From contig SVPQ01000020.1 in assembly GCA_015065845.1 (NCBI GenBank), positions 1-47,293 on the forward strand: DNA of 47,293 nt, written 5' to 3'. The translations under genes were made by a program, and so were the position numbers. The DNA comes from Oscillospiraceae bacterium (GTDB taxonomy: Bacteria; Bacillota; Clostridia; Oscillospirales; Acutalibacteraceae). Each line of letters starts with the position of its first letter. Position 1 is the first letter of the stretch. This document shows, in pieces, positions 17,895 through 27,362 of this stretch. Under the pieces are notes generated by a model that did no database searches, had not been told where the DNA came from, and saw only the letters and a program-made list of their open reading frames with translations.

Positions 17895-19556
17895 TCAACC
17901 TTTCATAAGCATTTCTTCTGCATTTTTCAATTGCGTTTCGGTAATTTCACCACCACTTGTGATTCTGGCAATTTCGTACTTCCTACCCTCGAAATCAAGT
18001 GGTGTAACATTTGTATATGTTTTACCATCTCTTGCAGATTTTTCAATAAGATAATGGTTATCACTGAGTACCGCTAACTGTGCTAAATGGGTAACACAAA
18101 TAACTTGTCTGCCAGTTGACACCTGTTTTAATTTCTGAGCAACCTTTGTAGCGGCTCTGCCACTTACGCCAGTGTCAACTTCATCAAATATCATTGTACC
18201 TACCTTATCTTTATCTGAAAGCACATTTTTAAGTGCTAACATAATTCTTGAAAGTTCACCGCCACTTGCTATTTTTGCAATAGGTTTTGGTGGCTCACCA
18301 ACGTTGGCACTTATTAAAAATTCAACTGAATCTATACCGTTCTCGCAAAGTTCAACTTCTGTAAACTGCACATTAAATTCTACACTAGGCATATCTAAAA
18401 AGCGTAATTCTTCCATAACATCAGTCTGGAATTTTTTAGCAGTTTCTTTTCTGCTTTCTGAAAGTTTTTCTGCTAAAATTGTTGCTTTATTACTAATTAC
18501 TTTTCGTTGTTCTTTTAAAACCTCTAAATTTTCTTCTGATGAAGTAAGTGAATTTAATTTTTCTTCTGCTTTAGTTAAAAACTCAAGCATTTCTTCTTCA
18601 TTTGAACCATATTTTTTGCTTAATCTGTAAAGTAAATCTAATCGTTCTTCAATAACTTCAAGGTCATTTCTTGAATATTCACTTTCACCATCATTAAAAC
18701 GCAAGGTGTCTGCTATATCATTTAATTCATAATAAATGTCATTTAATTTAATTGACAATTTTTCTGCTTCTTTTAAAAAATTTGCTACCTGAGAAAGTGC
18801 TTTTTCTGCACCGAGAACGAGTTCAACCGCACCTGTAAAACCATCACTACCAGAAAGTGCGTCATTTGCATTTCTGAAGCCTTCACTAATCTTTTCAATA
18901 TTCTGTATTTCGGTGCGTTTTGCTTTAAGTTCTTCCCACTCACCTATTGTAATTTCTGCTTTTTTTAGTTCATCAATCTGGAATGATAAAATATCAATCT
19001 GACGAGCCTTTTCAGCTTCGTCTGTCATAAGTGATTTTATTTTAGAAGTGATTTCACAAAACAAAGAATAAGCCTCTTTATATTCCTCAAAAAGCTCACT
19101 ATTACTTGCTACTGCGTCTAAATAGCCAATATGAGTTTCGTTATCTAAAAGCTCACGATTGTCCTGCTGACCGTGAATACTTATAAGGGTGTTACCAATT
19201 TCTCTGAGTGCAGAAACAGAAGTTAAAGAATTATTTACTCTGCATATATTTTTATCATGAGTTATTGTTCTTGTAATCAAAAGAGAATTATCGTCATTTT
19301 CTGGTAACCCTAATTCATTTAATTTTTCAATTGTCTTTTCGCCGACAAATGAAAACAGCGCCGTAACTTCTGCTTCTGTTTCACCCGTTCTTATAAGTTC
19401 ACGGGATGTACGAAAGCCAAGTACAGCGTTAATTGAATCGAGTATAATTGATTTACCTGCACCAGTTTCACCTGTAAGTACATTAAAACCTCTATTAAAC
19501 TCGATTTCCGCGTTTTCAATTATAGCAATGTTTCTGATTTTCAAAACAGAAAGCAT
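17895..19556 (-). CDS. recN: DNA repair protein RecN
   Basis: 553 residues. SMC-like ATPase for double-strand break repair. Walker A GETGAGKS (29-36), a coiled-coil hairpin through about 155-370, ABC signature SGGELSR (431-437) and Walker B MIFDEVD (455-461). SD AAGGCGG precedes ATG 19556. It lies 14 bases after argR, the usual Firmicutes neighbour. Confidence 0.96.
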   Translation of the reverse strand: MLSVLKIRNIAIIENAEIEFNRGFNVLTGETGAGKSIILDSINAVLGFRTSRELIRTGETEAEVTALFSFVGEKTIEKLNELGLPENDDNSLLITRTITHDKNICRVNNSLTSVSALREIGNTLISIHGQQDNRELLDNETHIGYLDAVASNSELFEEYKEAYSLFCEITSKIKSLMTDEAEKARQIDILSFQIDELKKAEITIGEWEELKAKRTEIQNIEKISEGFRNANDALSGSDGFTGAVELVLGAEKALSQVANFLKEAEKLSIKLNDIYYELNDIADTLRFNDGESEYSRNDLEVIEERLDLLYRLSKKYGSNEEEMLEFLTKAEEKLNSLTSSEENLEVLKEQRKVISNKATILAEKLSESRKETAKKFQTDVMEELRFLDMPSVEFNVQFTEVELCENGIDSVEFLISANVGEPPKPIAKIASGGELSRIMLALKNVLSDKDKVGTMIFDEVDTGVSGRAATKVAQKLKQVSTGRQVICVTHLAQLAVLSDNHYLIEKSARDGKTYTNVTPLDFEGRKYEIARITSGGEITETQLKNAEEMLMKG

Positions 19557-19570
19557 AGTGTAACCGCCTT

Positions 19571-20023
19571 TTAATTCTTAATCATTCTCTTAAGTGCTGC
19601 CGCAACACCTTGTGCTTCATCAGTTGTTCTGCAAAGCATAAAAATAGTGTCATCACCCGCAATAGTACCTACAACTTCTGTAACATTCATTGAGTCAATT
19701 GCAGCACAAGCAGCCTGTGCAAGACCAGGAATACACTTAATTACACAAATATTACCTGCATAATCTACTTTAAGTAACGAACCTGAAAAAAGTGCATTGA
19801 ACATATCAGTATAATTAGTTGTGTTGTTAGTTTCAACAGAATAACGATAAACGCCATTAGGACTTAATGTTTTTACAAGTCTTAACTCTTTAACATCTCT
19901 TGAAACTGTAGCCTGAGTTACACTGTAACCTCTTTCGAGTAATAAATCAAGTAACTCATCCTGTGTTGCAACATCCTGTTGTTCAATTAAATCGAGAATT
20001 AACTTATGTCTTGTCTTTTTCAA
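19571..20023 (-). CDS. argR: Arginine repressor ArgR
   Basis: 150 residues. N-terminal winged helix-turn-helix (SVTQATVSRDVKELRL, about 34-49) and C-terminal hexamerisation/arginine-binding domain with the GTIAGDDTIF motif. It senses arginine and controls its synthesis and catabolism. The frame starts with TTG 20023; the nearby ATG is out of frame and closes at once. AAAGGATG lies upstream. It sits between nadK and recN as in Bacillus and Clostridium. Confidence 0.95.
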   Translation of the reverse strand: MKKTRHKLILDLIEQQDVATQDELLDLLLERGYSVTQATVSRDVKELRLVKTLSPNGVYRYSVETNNTTNYTDMFNALFSGSLLKVDYAGNICVIKCIPGLAQAACAAIDSMNVTEVVGTIAGDDTIFMLCRTTDEAQGVAAALKRMIKN

Positions 20024-20048
20024 AGGTTATACATCCTTTCAAAATAAT

Positions 20049-20897
20049 TTATTTTGACATTTTTTTATTTAATATATCAATAAAAGTATCATTCTTTACT
20101 TTTATAAATTCCGCTTTTTTATCTGAAATTTCAATTTTTACAATTGCTCCATCAGGGATTAAAACTGCCTCTTCACCATCGCATGAAAGCACTGCTTCGC
20201 CGGAATTATCATGAGCAATTTCTAAAACTGAATCAGGTCTTATAACAACTGAACGAGAGAAAAAACTATGACAACAGACTGGTGTAATCAGCATACTGTC
20301 AATCTGTGGTTCAATAACTGGTCCACCAGCAGAAAGTGAGTACGCAGTAGAGCCTGTCGGAGTTGAAACAATAACACCATCTGCACTATAATCCATTAAT
20401 GGTGCATCGTTGCAATTTATAGATAATTTCATAATTCTTATATTACCACTACGCGACACAACCGCGTCATTAAGGCAATTTGAATGATATAATATTTCAC
20501 CACTTTTGTCAATAATTGTAGCGGTAAGCATCATTCGTTTTTCAGTCTTAAAATCACCTTTTACAATCTCAGATAAAAGCGAAAGCTCGCTACTTTCAAG
20601 CCCTGCTAAATAAGCAAGTTTACCTGCATTTATACATAAAAGTGGTTTCCCTTTTTCAGCCGAAAGTTTTGCGGATTTTATAAATGTACCATCACCACCG
20701 ACAGTAACAACAATCTCGCAATTTTGAATATTTTCTTCGACATTGCAATATTTTATGTAATCACAATCACCAAAATAAGTTTTGAAACTTTCATCTAAAA
20801 ATACTGTAACCTTTAAGCTTTGAAATTCTTTTAAAAGTTCTTTTGTAACATCAGGTGTATTTTGCCTTGTTATATTAGGGATTAATGCAACTTTCAT
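20049..20897 (-). CDS. nadK: NAD kinase
   Basis: 282 residues. It phosphorylates NAD to NADP. The GGDGT motif is at 67-71, and the second NAD-kinase block reads STPTGSTAYSLSAGGP. ATG 20897 follows a strong GGGGGAA site; the longer frame to 20954 overlaps tlyA. The GxLGFL block is altered to GKLAYL, a tolerated variant as far as I can judge. Confidence 0.94.
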   Translation of the reverse strand: MKVALIPNITRQNTPDVTKELLKEFQSLKVTVFLDESFKTYFGDCDYIKYCNVEENIQNCEIVVTVGGDGTFIKSAKLSAEKGKPLLCINAGKLAYLAGLESSELSLLSEIVKGDFKTEKRMMLTATIIDKSGEILYHSNCLNDAVVSRSGNIRIMKLSINCNDAPLMDYSADGVIVSTPTGSTAYSLSAGGPVIEPQIDSMLITPVCCHSFFSRSVVIRPDSVLEIAHDNSGEAVLSCDGEEAVLIPDGAIVKIEISDKKAEFIKVKNDTFIDILNKKMSK

Positions 20898-20898
20898 T

Positions 20899-21726
20899 TT
20901 ATTCCCCCTTTTTGTCCAATGCTTCGTGAGAAAGTTTTGCAAGTTCTTTTGCATATTCTATATATTCAGCACAAGAAGTTATTTCATTTGATTTCTTCAG
21001 GTAAATCAAATATTCAATATTGCCTTCAGGACCTTTAACCGGTGAATAAGAAAGTCCTGAAACTTTAAATTTTTGTGATGACGCAAATGATACAATATTT
21101 TCAATTACCTCCGTATGTACATTCACATCACGCACAACGCCTTTTTTACCAACTTTTTCTCTCCCTGCTTCAAACTGTGGTTTTATAAGGCATACCGCTT
21201 CACCATTTTCTTTTAAAAGTTCGTACATAACAGGTAAAATAATTTTTAGCGAAATGAAAGAAACATCAACAGATGCAAAATCTATATCTTCAGGTATTTG
21301 CTCATGGGTTACATAACGGAAGTTCGTTCTTTCTAAGTTCACAACTCTTTCGTCACTTCTTAATTTCCACGCTAACTGACCATAACCTACATCTATTGAA
21401 TAAACTTTTTTAGCACCATTCTGTAGCATACAATCAGTAAAACCACCAGTAGAAGCACCTATATCCATACAAATACAGTCTTTTAATTCAATCGGGAATT
21501 CCTGCATTGCTTTTTCAAGTTTCAAACCACCGCGACTTACATATTTTAATGTACTGCCACGCACTTCTACTATATCATCACTTTTTATGTCTCTACCAGG
21601 TTTTAATTCTTTTTGGTCATTTACATAAACAATACCTGACATAATAAGTGCTTTTGCTTTTTCTCTGCTTTCGGTAAAGCCATTTTCAAACAAATACAAA
21701 TCAAGTCTTACTTTTTTATCACTCAT
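20899..21726 (-). CDS. tlyA: TlyA family RNA methyltransferase
   Basis: About 275 residues. The N-terminal S4 RNA-binding domain (MSDKKVRLDLYLFENGF to about 60) is followed by an FtsJ-type Rossmann methyltransferase domain with the SAM motif CMDIGASTGGFTDC and the block IKPQFEAGREKVGKKG. TlyA proteins 2'-O-methylate rRNA and were first called haemolysins. Two ATGs (21732 and 21726) are possible; the second is better spaced from AAAGG. Both lie inside the dxs end, so the genes are coupled. Confidence 0.93.
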   Translation of the reverse strand: MSDKKVRLDLYLFENGFTESREKAKALIMSGIVYVNDQKELKPGRDIKSDDIVEVRGSTLKYVSRGGLKLEKAMQEFPIELKDCICMDIGASTGGFTDCMLQNGAKKVYSIDVGYGQLAWKLRSDERVVNLERTNFRYVTHEQIPEDIDFASVDVSFISLKIILPVMYELLKENGEAVCLIKPQFEAGREKVGKKGVVRDVNVHTEVIENIVSFASSQKFKVSGLSYSPVKGPEGNIEYLIYLKKSNEITSCAEYIEYAKELAKLSHEALDKKGE

Positions 21727-23605
21727 TCTCATTGACCTTTCCGAAATCTTTTAAAATAACATTACACATACCTTCACAATCCAACTGATACTCGTGCAAA
21801 ATTTCATCCACTTTCCCCTGCTTTACAAAGCAATCAGGGAACGCAACTAACTTAAAGCGTGGTGCTAAACCATTTTCGAGTATATAACTACCAAATGTTT
21901 CGCCAATACCACCGTTTTTAACACCTTCTTCAAAGAAATAGACTTTTTTTACATTTTCCAATTCCTCATAAACAGTTGTTGAAATAGGTATAATTTCATT
22001 TAGTTTTATAATTTTAATATTTATGCCCTTTGCTTTTAATTCTTTACACGCTTTTGCTGCTTCACCAAAAATTCTGCCGTAAGTTACAAGCGCATATTCT
22101 GCCATCTTGTCACCATAAATATCATAAGCATTTCCTGTAATAGTAAAATCATCAGGACAATAAGGTTCTTTACCTCTTGGATACCTTACAACAACAGGTG
22201 TTGTAGAATGATAAAGAGCTGAAACAAAATCCTTATTGAGTTCCCCATAATATGCTGGTGAATAAACTAAAATATTAGGAACACCATTGAACATTGCGGC
22301 ATCATAAATACCATTATGAGTTTCACCATCATCACCGACAATACCCGCTCTGTCAACTGCAATAATCATTTTGCCTTGTTGCAAAGCGAAATCATGCATT
22401 ATCTGGTCATAACATCTTTGTAAAAATGTTGAATAAACAACAAAAACTGGAACCATTCCATTTTTAGAAAGCCCTAATGCATAAGGCACTGCGTGCTCTT
22501 CTGCAATACCAACATCAAAAAATCTTTCTTTATATTCTTCGGAAAACTTCTGAAGCCCTGTACCCAATGACATAGCGGCAGTTATAGCACAAATTCGTTT
22601 GTCTTTTGCCGCCTGATTATAAAGAAAATCGCCGAATTTTTCCGAGAAATTATCATTTGATGCTTTATCAAGACCTTTTTCTACAACAAAGGGTGCAACA
22701 CCGTGATAATCTGTCGGATTCTCTTCTGCCAGACTATAACCTTTACCTTTAACCGTGTTGATGTGTAACAACACAGGATGACCGAAATTTTTAGCACCTT
22801 CGAGTGCTTCGCAAAGATGTTCCATATTATGACCATCAATAGGCCCCATATAACGAACACCCAAATCTTCAAACAGATTACTGCCATACATCATATTTTT
22901 AATGTCAGTTTTTGTTTTAAGAATTTTATCGGCAAGTTTCTTTCCAAATAAAGGTATTTTAGAAATAATTCTTTCAGCCAAGGATTTAAACTTAAAATAT
23001 TCTTTTGTAGAACGCATTACTGCAAGTTTTTTTGCAAGATTCCCTACATTTTTAGAAATGGACATTCCATTATCATTAAGAATAATAATGAGTTTGGTAT
23101 CTTTTAGATTTCTTGTATTGTTAAGTGCTTCATAAACAAGACCACCAGTTAAAGCACCATCACCCAAAACTGCAATAGCACAGTCTTTTTTACCATTGAC
23201 TTTATTTGCAGCAGCAATACCCATAGCAGTAGAAATTGAAACACTGCTATGACCGCTATAAACAATATCATGTTCACTTTCATTTGGTCTTGAAAAACCT
23301 GAAAGTCCATCTTTCTGACGGAGTGTTTTAAACTCTTCATATCTACCAGTTAAAAGTTTGTGCGTATAAACCTGATGACCTACATCCCATATTATTTTAT
23401 CATCAGGTGAATTGAAAACACGATGGAGTGCAATTGTTAATTCTACCGCACCAAGATTTGACGCTAAATGACCACCATTTTGTGAAACTGTTGAGACAAT
23501 AACATCTCTGACCTCCTCAGCAAGCTGAGGAAGCTGACTAGCATCAAGATTTTTAACATCTTGCGGAGATTTAATTTTCTCTAACAATTCGTGTTTCATA
23601 AACAT
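21719..23605 (-). CDS. dxs: 1-deoxy-D-xylulose-5-phosphate synthase
   Basis: 628 residues. It makes DXP from pyruvate and glyceraldehyde-3-phosphate, the first step of the MEP isoprenoid route. The thiamine diphosphate motif GDGALTGG is at 148-155; the catalytic glutamate is in DVGIAEEHAV; H near 46 (GGHLASNLG) matches the family. The ATG at 23605 shares its A with the ispA stop (TGATG), a coupling arrangement that suits consecutive enzymes of isoprenoid synthesis. Confidence 0.96.
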   Translation of the reverse strand: MFMKHELLEKIKSPQDVKNLDASQLPQLAEEVRDVIVSTVSQNGGHLASNLGAVELTIALHRVFNSPDDKIIWDVGHQVYTHKLLTGRYEEFKTLRQKDGLSGFSRPNESEHDIVYSGHSSVSISTAMGIAAANKVNGKKDCAIAVLGDGALTGGLVYEALNNTRNLKDTKLIIILNDNGMSISKNVGNLAKKLAVMRSTKEYFKFKSLAERIISKIPLFGKKLADKILKTKTDIKNMMYGSNLFEDLGVRYMGPIDGHNMEHLCEALEGAKNFGHPVLLHINTVKGKGYSLAEENPTDYHGVAPFVVEKGLDKASNDNFSEKFGDFLYNQAAKDKRICAITAAMSLGTGLQKFSEEYKERFFDVGIAEEHAVPYALGLSKNGMVPVFVVYSTFLQRCYDQIMHDFALQQGKMIIAVDRAGIVGDDGETHNGIYDAAMFNGVPNILVYSPAYYGELNKDFVSALYHSTTPVVVRYPRGKEPYCPDDFTITGNAYDIYGDKMAEYALVTYGRIFGEAAKACKELKAKGINIKIIKLNEIIPISTTVYEELENVKKVYFFEEGVKNGGIGETFGSYILENGLAPRFKLVAFPDCFVKQGKVDEILHEYQLDCEGMCNVILKDFGKVNENE

Positions 23606-24492
23606 CAATACTCTCTATTCTGTAGATAATCCGCATATTCTTTAATCAACTCATTATTGGGGAAAGCATTTAATTCTTCCAACGCTTCATTAGTAAGTTT
23701 TTTAACAAGTTCCTCACATTTTTCTATACCTAAAAGTGTAACATAAGTCGATTTATTATTTTCCTTGTCGCTACCTGTCATTTTACCTAACTTTTCAAGC
23801 GAACTTGTAACATCAAGAATATCATCTTTAATCTGAAAAGCGAGACCTAATTTTTCACCAAAAACCTTTGCAGAATTTATTAAATCATCACTTGCACCTG
23901 CAACAACACAACCCAAAGCACAAGCAACCGAAATAAGACAACCTGTTTTTAAATTATCCATAAGTTGCAAAGTTTCATAATCGGCATCAGGATTATTTTC
24001 GTTGGCAATATCAATAACCTGACCACCTATCATACCGCGAGCACCAGCGTAAACTGAAAGTTCGTGAATGGCTTTAACCGCAATTTCAGCATCATAAAGC
24101 CCTGCTAATGACCAGACAGAAATTCTTTCAAATGCTGCAGTTAAAAGTCCATCACCAGCTAAAAGCGCTGTTGTTTCGCCATAAACCTTATGATTAGAGG
24201 GCTTTCCACGACGAAAATCATCATTATCCATACAAGGTAAATCATCGTGAATCAATGAATAAGTATGAATAAACTCAACCGCTTCTGCCATAGGAATTGC
24301 CTTTAAAACATCATCTTTACCGCAAGCATTGTAAAAAAGCAATGTTAAAAGTGGTCTGACCCTTTTGCCACCATTTTTAACGCTATATTCCATTGATTCA
24401 AAAAGAACTTTATATTCAGGAAGCGAGTTTTCAAAGAATCTGTAAAGCTTCTCTTCAATAAGTGAAGAATATTCCTGTATTTTGCTATTCAT
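23605..24492 (-). CDS. ispA: Farnesyl/geranyl diphosphate synthase
   Basis: 295 residues. Polyprenyl synthetase fold. The first Asp-rich motif is DDLPCMD from D83, of the bacterial DDx4D type, with RRGKP after it, and the second is DDILD (223-227). It condenses isopentenyl diphosphate with allylic diphosphates, most likely to farnesyl diphosphate. ATG 24492 with AAAGGGTG is preferred to GTG 24501, which overlaps xseB. Confidence 0.94.
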   Translation of the reverse strand: MNSKIQEYSSLIEEKLYRFFENSLPEYKVLFESMEYSVKNGGKRVRPLLTLLFYNACGKDDVLKAIPMAEAVEFIHTYSLIHDDLPCMDNDDFRRGKPSNHKVYGETTALLAGDGLLTAAFERISVWSLAGLYDAEIAVKAIHELSVYAGARGMIGGQVIDIANENNPDADYETLQLMDNLKTGCLISVACALGCVVAGASDDLINSAKVFGEKLGLAFQIKDDILDVTSSLEKLGKMTGSDKENNKSTYVTLLGIEKCEELVKKLTNEALEELNAFPNNELIKEYADYLQNREY

Positions 24493-24493
24493 A

Positions 24494-24679
24494 TCATTCA
24501 CCCTTAATAAGTGTACTTATTTTCTGCTCAGCAGAATCAAGATATTTTGTACATTTACTTAAAATTTCAGTTGCCTCTGAAAACAATTTTAAACTCTCGT
24601 CAATTGAAAGTTTACCATCTTCAAGCAAAGCAGTAATTTCTTCTAATCTTTTTATAGATTTTTCATAATTCTGTTCCAT
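24494..24679 (-). CDS. xseB: Exodeoxyribonuclease VII small subunit
   Basis: 61 residues, the normal length. A helical protein with the family core SIKRLEEITALLEDGKLS and LFSEATEILSKC. It binds XseA and regulates its nuclease activity. SD AAAGGT precedes ATG 24679; it starts one base after xseA ends. Confidence 0.95.
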   Translation of the reverse strand: MEQNYEKSIKRLEEITALLEDGKLSIDESLKLFSEATEILSKCTKYLDSAEQKISTLIKGE

Positions 24680-24680
24680 T

Positions 24681-25892
24681 TTATTTACCTTTCACTTCAG
24701 TAACAGATGCAAAAATTTCGCCATCGGTTACTTTAACTTTAATATTGTCACCAATCTCTACATCTTTAACACTTTTAATCGGTGACTCGTTACTATAAGA
24801 AATTGAATACCCACGAGAAAGTACATCTAAAGGACTTAGTGCATTCAACTTACCCGAAAGAACTAAAATTTTACTTTTCTCATCATTAAGTTTTATTTCA
24901 ATTAAATTTACAATCTTTTCATATAGATTTATAAGTTCCTGCCGTAAATTCAGAATTTTATTTACAGGACTTAAAATAGAAAGTCTTTTTTCTGCATTTT
25001 CTAAGTATTCACGCTCATAATTAATCCTGTTTTTGATTAAAACGGTTAAGTGTTGTTTTAATCCGAGTAAATCTGATTTCAACTCAATAATATCGGGAAC
25101 TGCCAATTCTGCCGCAGCGGACGGAGTAGGTGCTCTTAAATCTGCAACAAAATCTGCAATTGTAAAGTCAGTTTCATGACCTACTGCAGAAATTATCGGG
25201 ATTTTTGACTCAAAGATTGCACGGGCTAAAATTTCTTCATTGAATGCCCACAAATCTTCTAACGAACCACCACCGCGACCGATAATCAAAACATCACACG
25301 CATTTTTATCATTAAAAAGTTTTATTGCATTTGCAATTTCAGGTGCAGCAGAAGCACCTTGCACTGCAACAGGACAAAAAACAATTTCTGCAAGCGGGAA
25401 TCTTCTTTTTAAAACTGAAAAAACATCACGCACTGCAGCACCATCCGGTGCAGTAGCAACACCTATTTTCTGTGGGAATACTGGTATTGCTTTTTTATTT
25501 TCCTGATTAAAAAGACCTTCTTTTAAAAGTTTCTCTTTTAATTGCTCATAAGCTAAATTTAATGCACCAATACCATCGGGTTGCATATCTGTTATATAAA
25601 GTTGGTAAGAACCATCTTTGCTATAAAGCGAAACGCTACCAAAAATGATAACCTTCATCCCGTTTTCTGGAACAAATTTAAGACGCGAAGCATAAGATGA
25701 AAACATTACCGCTTTAATTGCGCCACCCTCATCTTTTATGGTCATATACATATGACCACTATAATGATTTTTAAAATTTGAAATTTCGCCTGTAACAAAA
25801 ACATTCTTCAGGTTATCGTTATTATCTAGAAGCGATTTAACATAATTATTAAGTTCAGTTACACTATAAACAGTTGGTGAAACAGAATACAT
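24681..25892 (-). CDS. xseA: Exodeoxyribonuclease VII large subunit
   Basis: 403 residues. N-terminal OB domain (to about 100), catalytic core with IGVATAPDGAAVRDV and GRGGGSLEDLWAFNEE, and a coiled C-terminal half for XseB binding. It degrades single-stranded DNA to oligonucleotides. The start has GGTGAG five bases upstream and lies four bases after the TsaD-like gene. Confidence 0.96.
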   Translation of the reverse strand: MYSVSPTVYSVTELNNYVKSLLDNNDNLKNVFVTGEISNFKNHYSGHMYMTIKDEGGAIKAVMFSSYASRLKFVPENGMKVIIFGSVSLYSKDGSYQLYITDMQPDGIGALNLAYEQLKEKLLKEGLFNQENKKAIPVFPQKIGVATAPDGAAVRDVFSVLKRRFPLAEIVFCPVAVQGASAAPEIANAIKLFNDKNACDVLIIGRGGGSLEDLWAFNEEILARAIFESKIPIISAVGHETDFTIADFVADLRAPTPSAAAELAVPDIIELKSDLLGLKQHLTVLIKNRINYEREYLENAEKRLSILSPVNKILNLRQELINLYEKIVNLIEIKLNDEKSKILVLSGKLNALSPLDVLSRGYSISYSNESPIKSVKDVEIGDNIKVKVTDGEIFASVTEVKGK

Positions 25893-25896
25893 TCAC

Positions 25897-26832
25897 TCAC
25901 CTACTCATTTTTAAATTAATCTTTGTAAGTACAGCAATACCAGCTGCGTTATCAGAAGAAAATTCAGGTTCTGCAAAAAAAGCGGAAAATCTTGATTTCA
26001 AAATATTTTTAATAATTGTGTTTGACATAACTCCACCCGCAAAAACAAGCGGTAATTCCCCAAATTTTGAGAAAATATCACTAACCATTGAAGACAGAGT
26101 TTCTGCAATATAACAAAACAGAAATTTTGCAACATCCTCGGATGATTCGCCATCCTGAAGCATTTTAAGGCATTTATTTTCAAGTCCTGAAAGAGAACAA
26201 TCACCATCATAAAGTTTGATTTTTATTTTAAAGTTTTTATCACTTTTAAGTGCCAATTTTTCCAATTCTTTACCACACGGGAATTGAAGACCTATTTTAA
26301 CACCTATTCTGTCAACTGCTTGTCCTGCTTTTAAATCATTTGAAGAACTGATAGGTGTTATTTTAAGATTACCGTTATCATTTTCACAAAGAACTGCATC
26401 TGTTGTGCCACCTGACACATGAAACGCTATAAATTTTTCATTAAGTAAATCTAATTTGTCGGCAGAATAAAGCGCCGCAACAATATGACCTTGTTGGTGT
26501 GAAAACCTAAAAACCGGAATATTTAAAACTGATGATAAAGACGAAGCAAAACTTTCCCCCACTAAAAAACACGGCATATATGAACCAATTTCTGTAGTTG
26601 GTGAAACTGAAACTCCCACCGCTTCTATTTTTTCATCAACATTCTCAAATAATTCAATTAGAAGTTCAGGGTATGCTTTTGTATGATGAAAAACTGCGTC
26701 ACTCTGCCTTAAACCTCTCTCTCCGCTTTTTACTGGTAAAAGGCGTTTTTTCTGCAAAACGCGACCAGTACCATCACACAAAGCAACCGATGTAGTGTAG
26801 TTACTTGTATCTATACCTAAAAACAAACTCAT
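25897..26832 (-). CDS. TsaD/Kae1-like paralogue (peptidase M22 family)
   Basis: 311 residues. ASKHA fold of the TsaD/Kae1 family: an N-terminal phosphate loop GIDTSNYTTS, HQQGH with H112 and H116 in place of the TsaD HMEGH metal motif, FAGGVMSN near the C-terminus and a final SSDNAAGIA. The HxxxH metal pair is kept. True TsaD, which makes the t6A base of tRNA, is usually longer (about 335-345) and has GIETSCDET; this is the shorter second copy seen in clostridia. Its role is unknown. ATG overlaps the nusB stop (TAATG). Confidence 0.78.
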   Translation of the reverse strand: MSLFLGIDTSNYTTSVALCDGTGRVLQKKRLLPVKSGERGLRQSDAVFHHTKAYPELLIELFENVDEKIEAVGVSVSPTTEIGSYMPCFLVGESFASSLSSVLNIPVFRFSHQQGHIVAALYSADKLDLLNEKFIAFHVSGGTTDAVLCENDNGNLKITPISSSNDLKAGQAVDRIGVKIGLQFPCGKELEKLALKSDKNFKIKIKLYDGDCSLSGLENKCLKMLQDGESSEDVAKFLFCYIAETLSSMVSDIFSKFGELPLVFAGGVMSNTIIKNILKSRFSAFFAEPEFSSDNAAGIAVLTKINLKMSR

Positions 26833-27230
26833 TATTTTATCTTTTTGACAATTGTTGATAAAACACCATTTATGTATGAAGCATCTTCTTCACTACCAAA
26901 TGTTTTTGCAATTTCAACTGCTTCATTAACACTTACACTTACAGGAACATCTTCATTATAAAGAATTTCTGCAACTGCAAGACGCAAAACAGCTAGCGAA
27001 ACTTTAGGAAGTCTTTGCAAACTCCAGTTGACAAGACTACCCTCAATTGTTTCGTCAATCTTTTCAAAATTCTCTTCAACTATATTTAAAAGTGAACCTG
27101 CAAAACCATTGATTTTTACCAATTCACATTCTTGTGCACCATCAATAATCTCCTGGAAACTTGCAGTTTCATTGAAACTTTTTTCAAAAATAACCGCAAA
27201 CGCCTGTTCTCTTGCCTCGTGTCTTGTCAT
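26832..27230 (-). CDS. nusB: Transcription antitermination factor NusB
   Basis: 132 residues, all helical, with the family start TRHEAREQAFAVIFE and the C-terminal block VSVNEAVEIAKTFGSEEDASYINGV. It joins NusE (S10) in rRNA antitermination complexes. ATG 27230 follows GAGGTG; the GTG six bases before is too close to the site. First gene of an eleven-gene operon. Confidence 0.95.
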   Translation of the reverse strand: MTRHEAREQAFAVIFEKSFNETASFQEIIDGAQECELVKINGFAGSLLNIVEENFEKIDETIEGSLVNWSLQRLPKVSLAVLRLAVAEILYNEDVPVSVSVNEAVEIAKTFGSEEDASYINGVLSTIVKKIK

Positions 27231-27262
27231 AACCACACCTCATTTATTTTTTCTAATGTTGT

Positions 27263-27291
27263 ATTATACCATAATAAAATAATTTTATCAA
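27263..27291 (-). promoter_or_regulatory. Promoter of the nusB-recN operon
   Basis: Minus strand: -35 TTGATA (27286-27291), 17-base spacer, -10 TATAAT (27263-27268). About 32 bases separate the -10 from the nusB ATG. Confidence 0.85.
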
Positions 27292-27321
27292 TATTTTGTG
27301 ATTTATTTTTGCATAAAAATA

Positions 27322-27353
27322 CATAAAAAAAGAGCAAGGTTTTCACCTTGCTC
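27322..27353 (-). terminator. Rho-independent terminator of the Asn/Thr-rich protein gene
   Basis: Minus strand: GAGCAAGG stem (27353-27346), six-base loop, CCTTGCTC (27339-27332), then a run of seven T. It separates this gene from the nusB promoter. Confidence 0.9.
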
Positions 27354-27362
27354 AAATTAATT

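Noticed and set aside
25897-26832. Calling the TsaD-like gene tsaD itself
   Set aside because: Length, the N-terminal GIDTSNYTTS and the HQQGH form differ from true TsaD, so only the family name is given.
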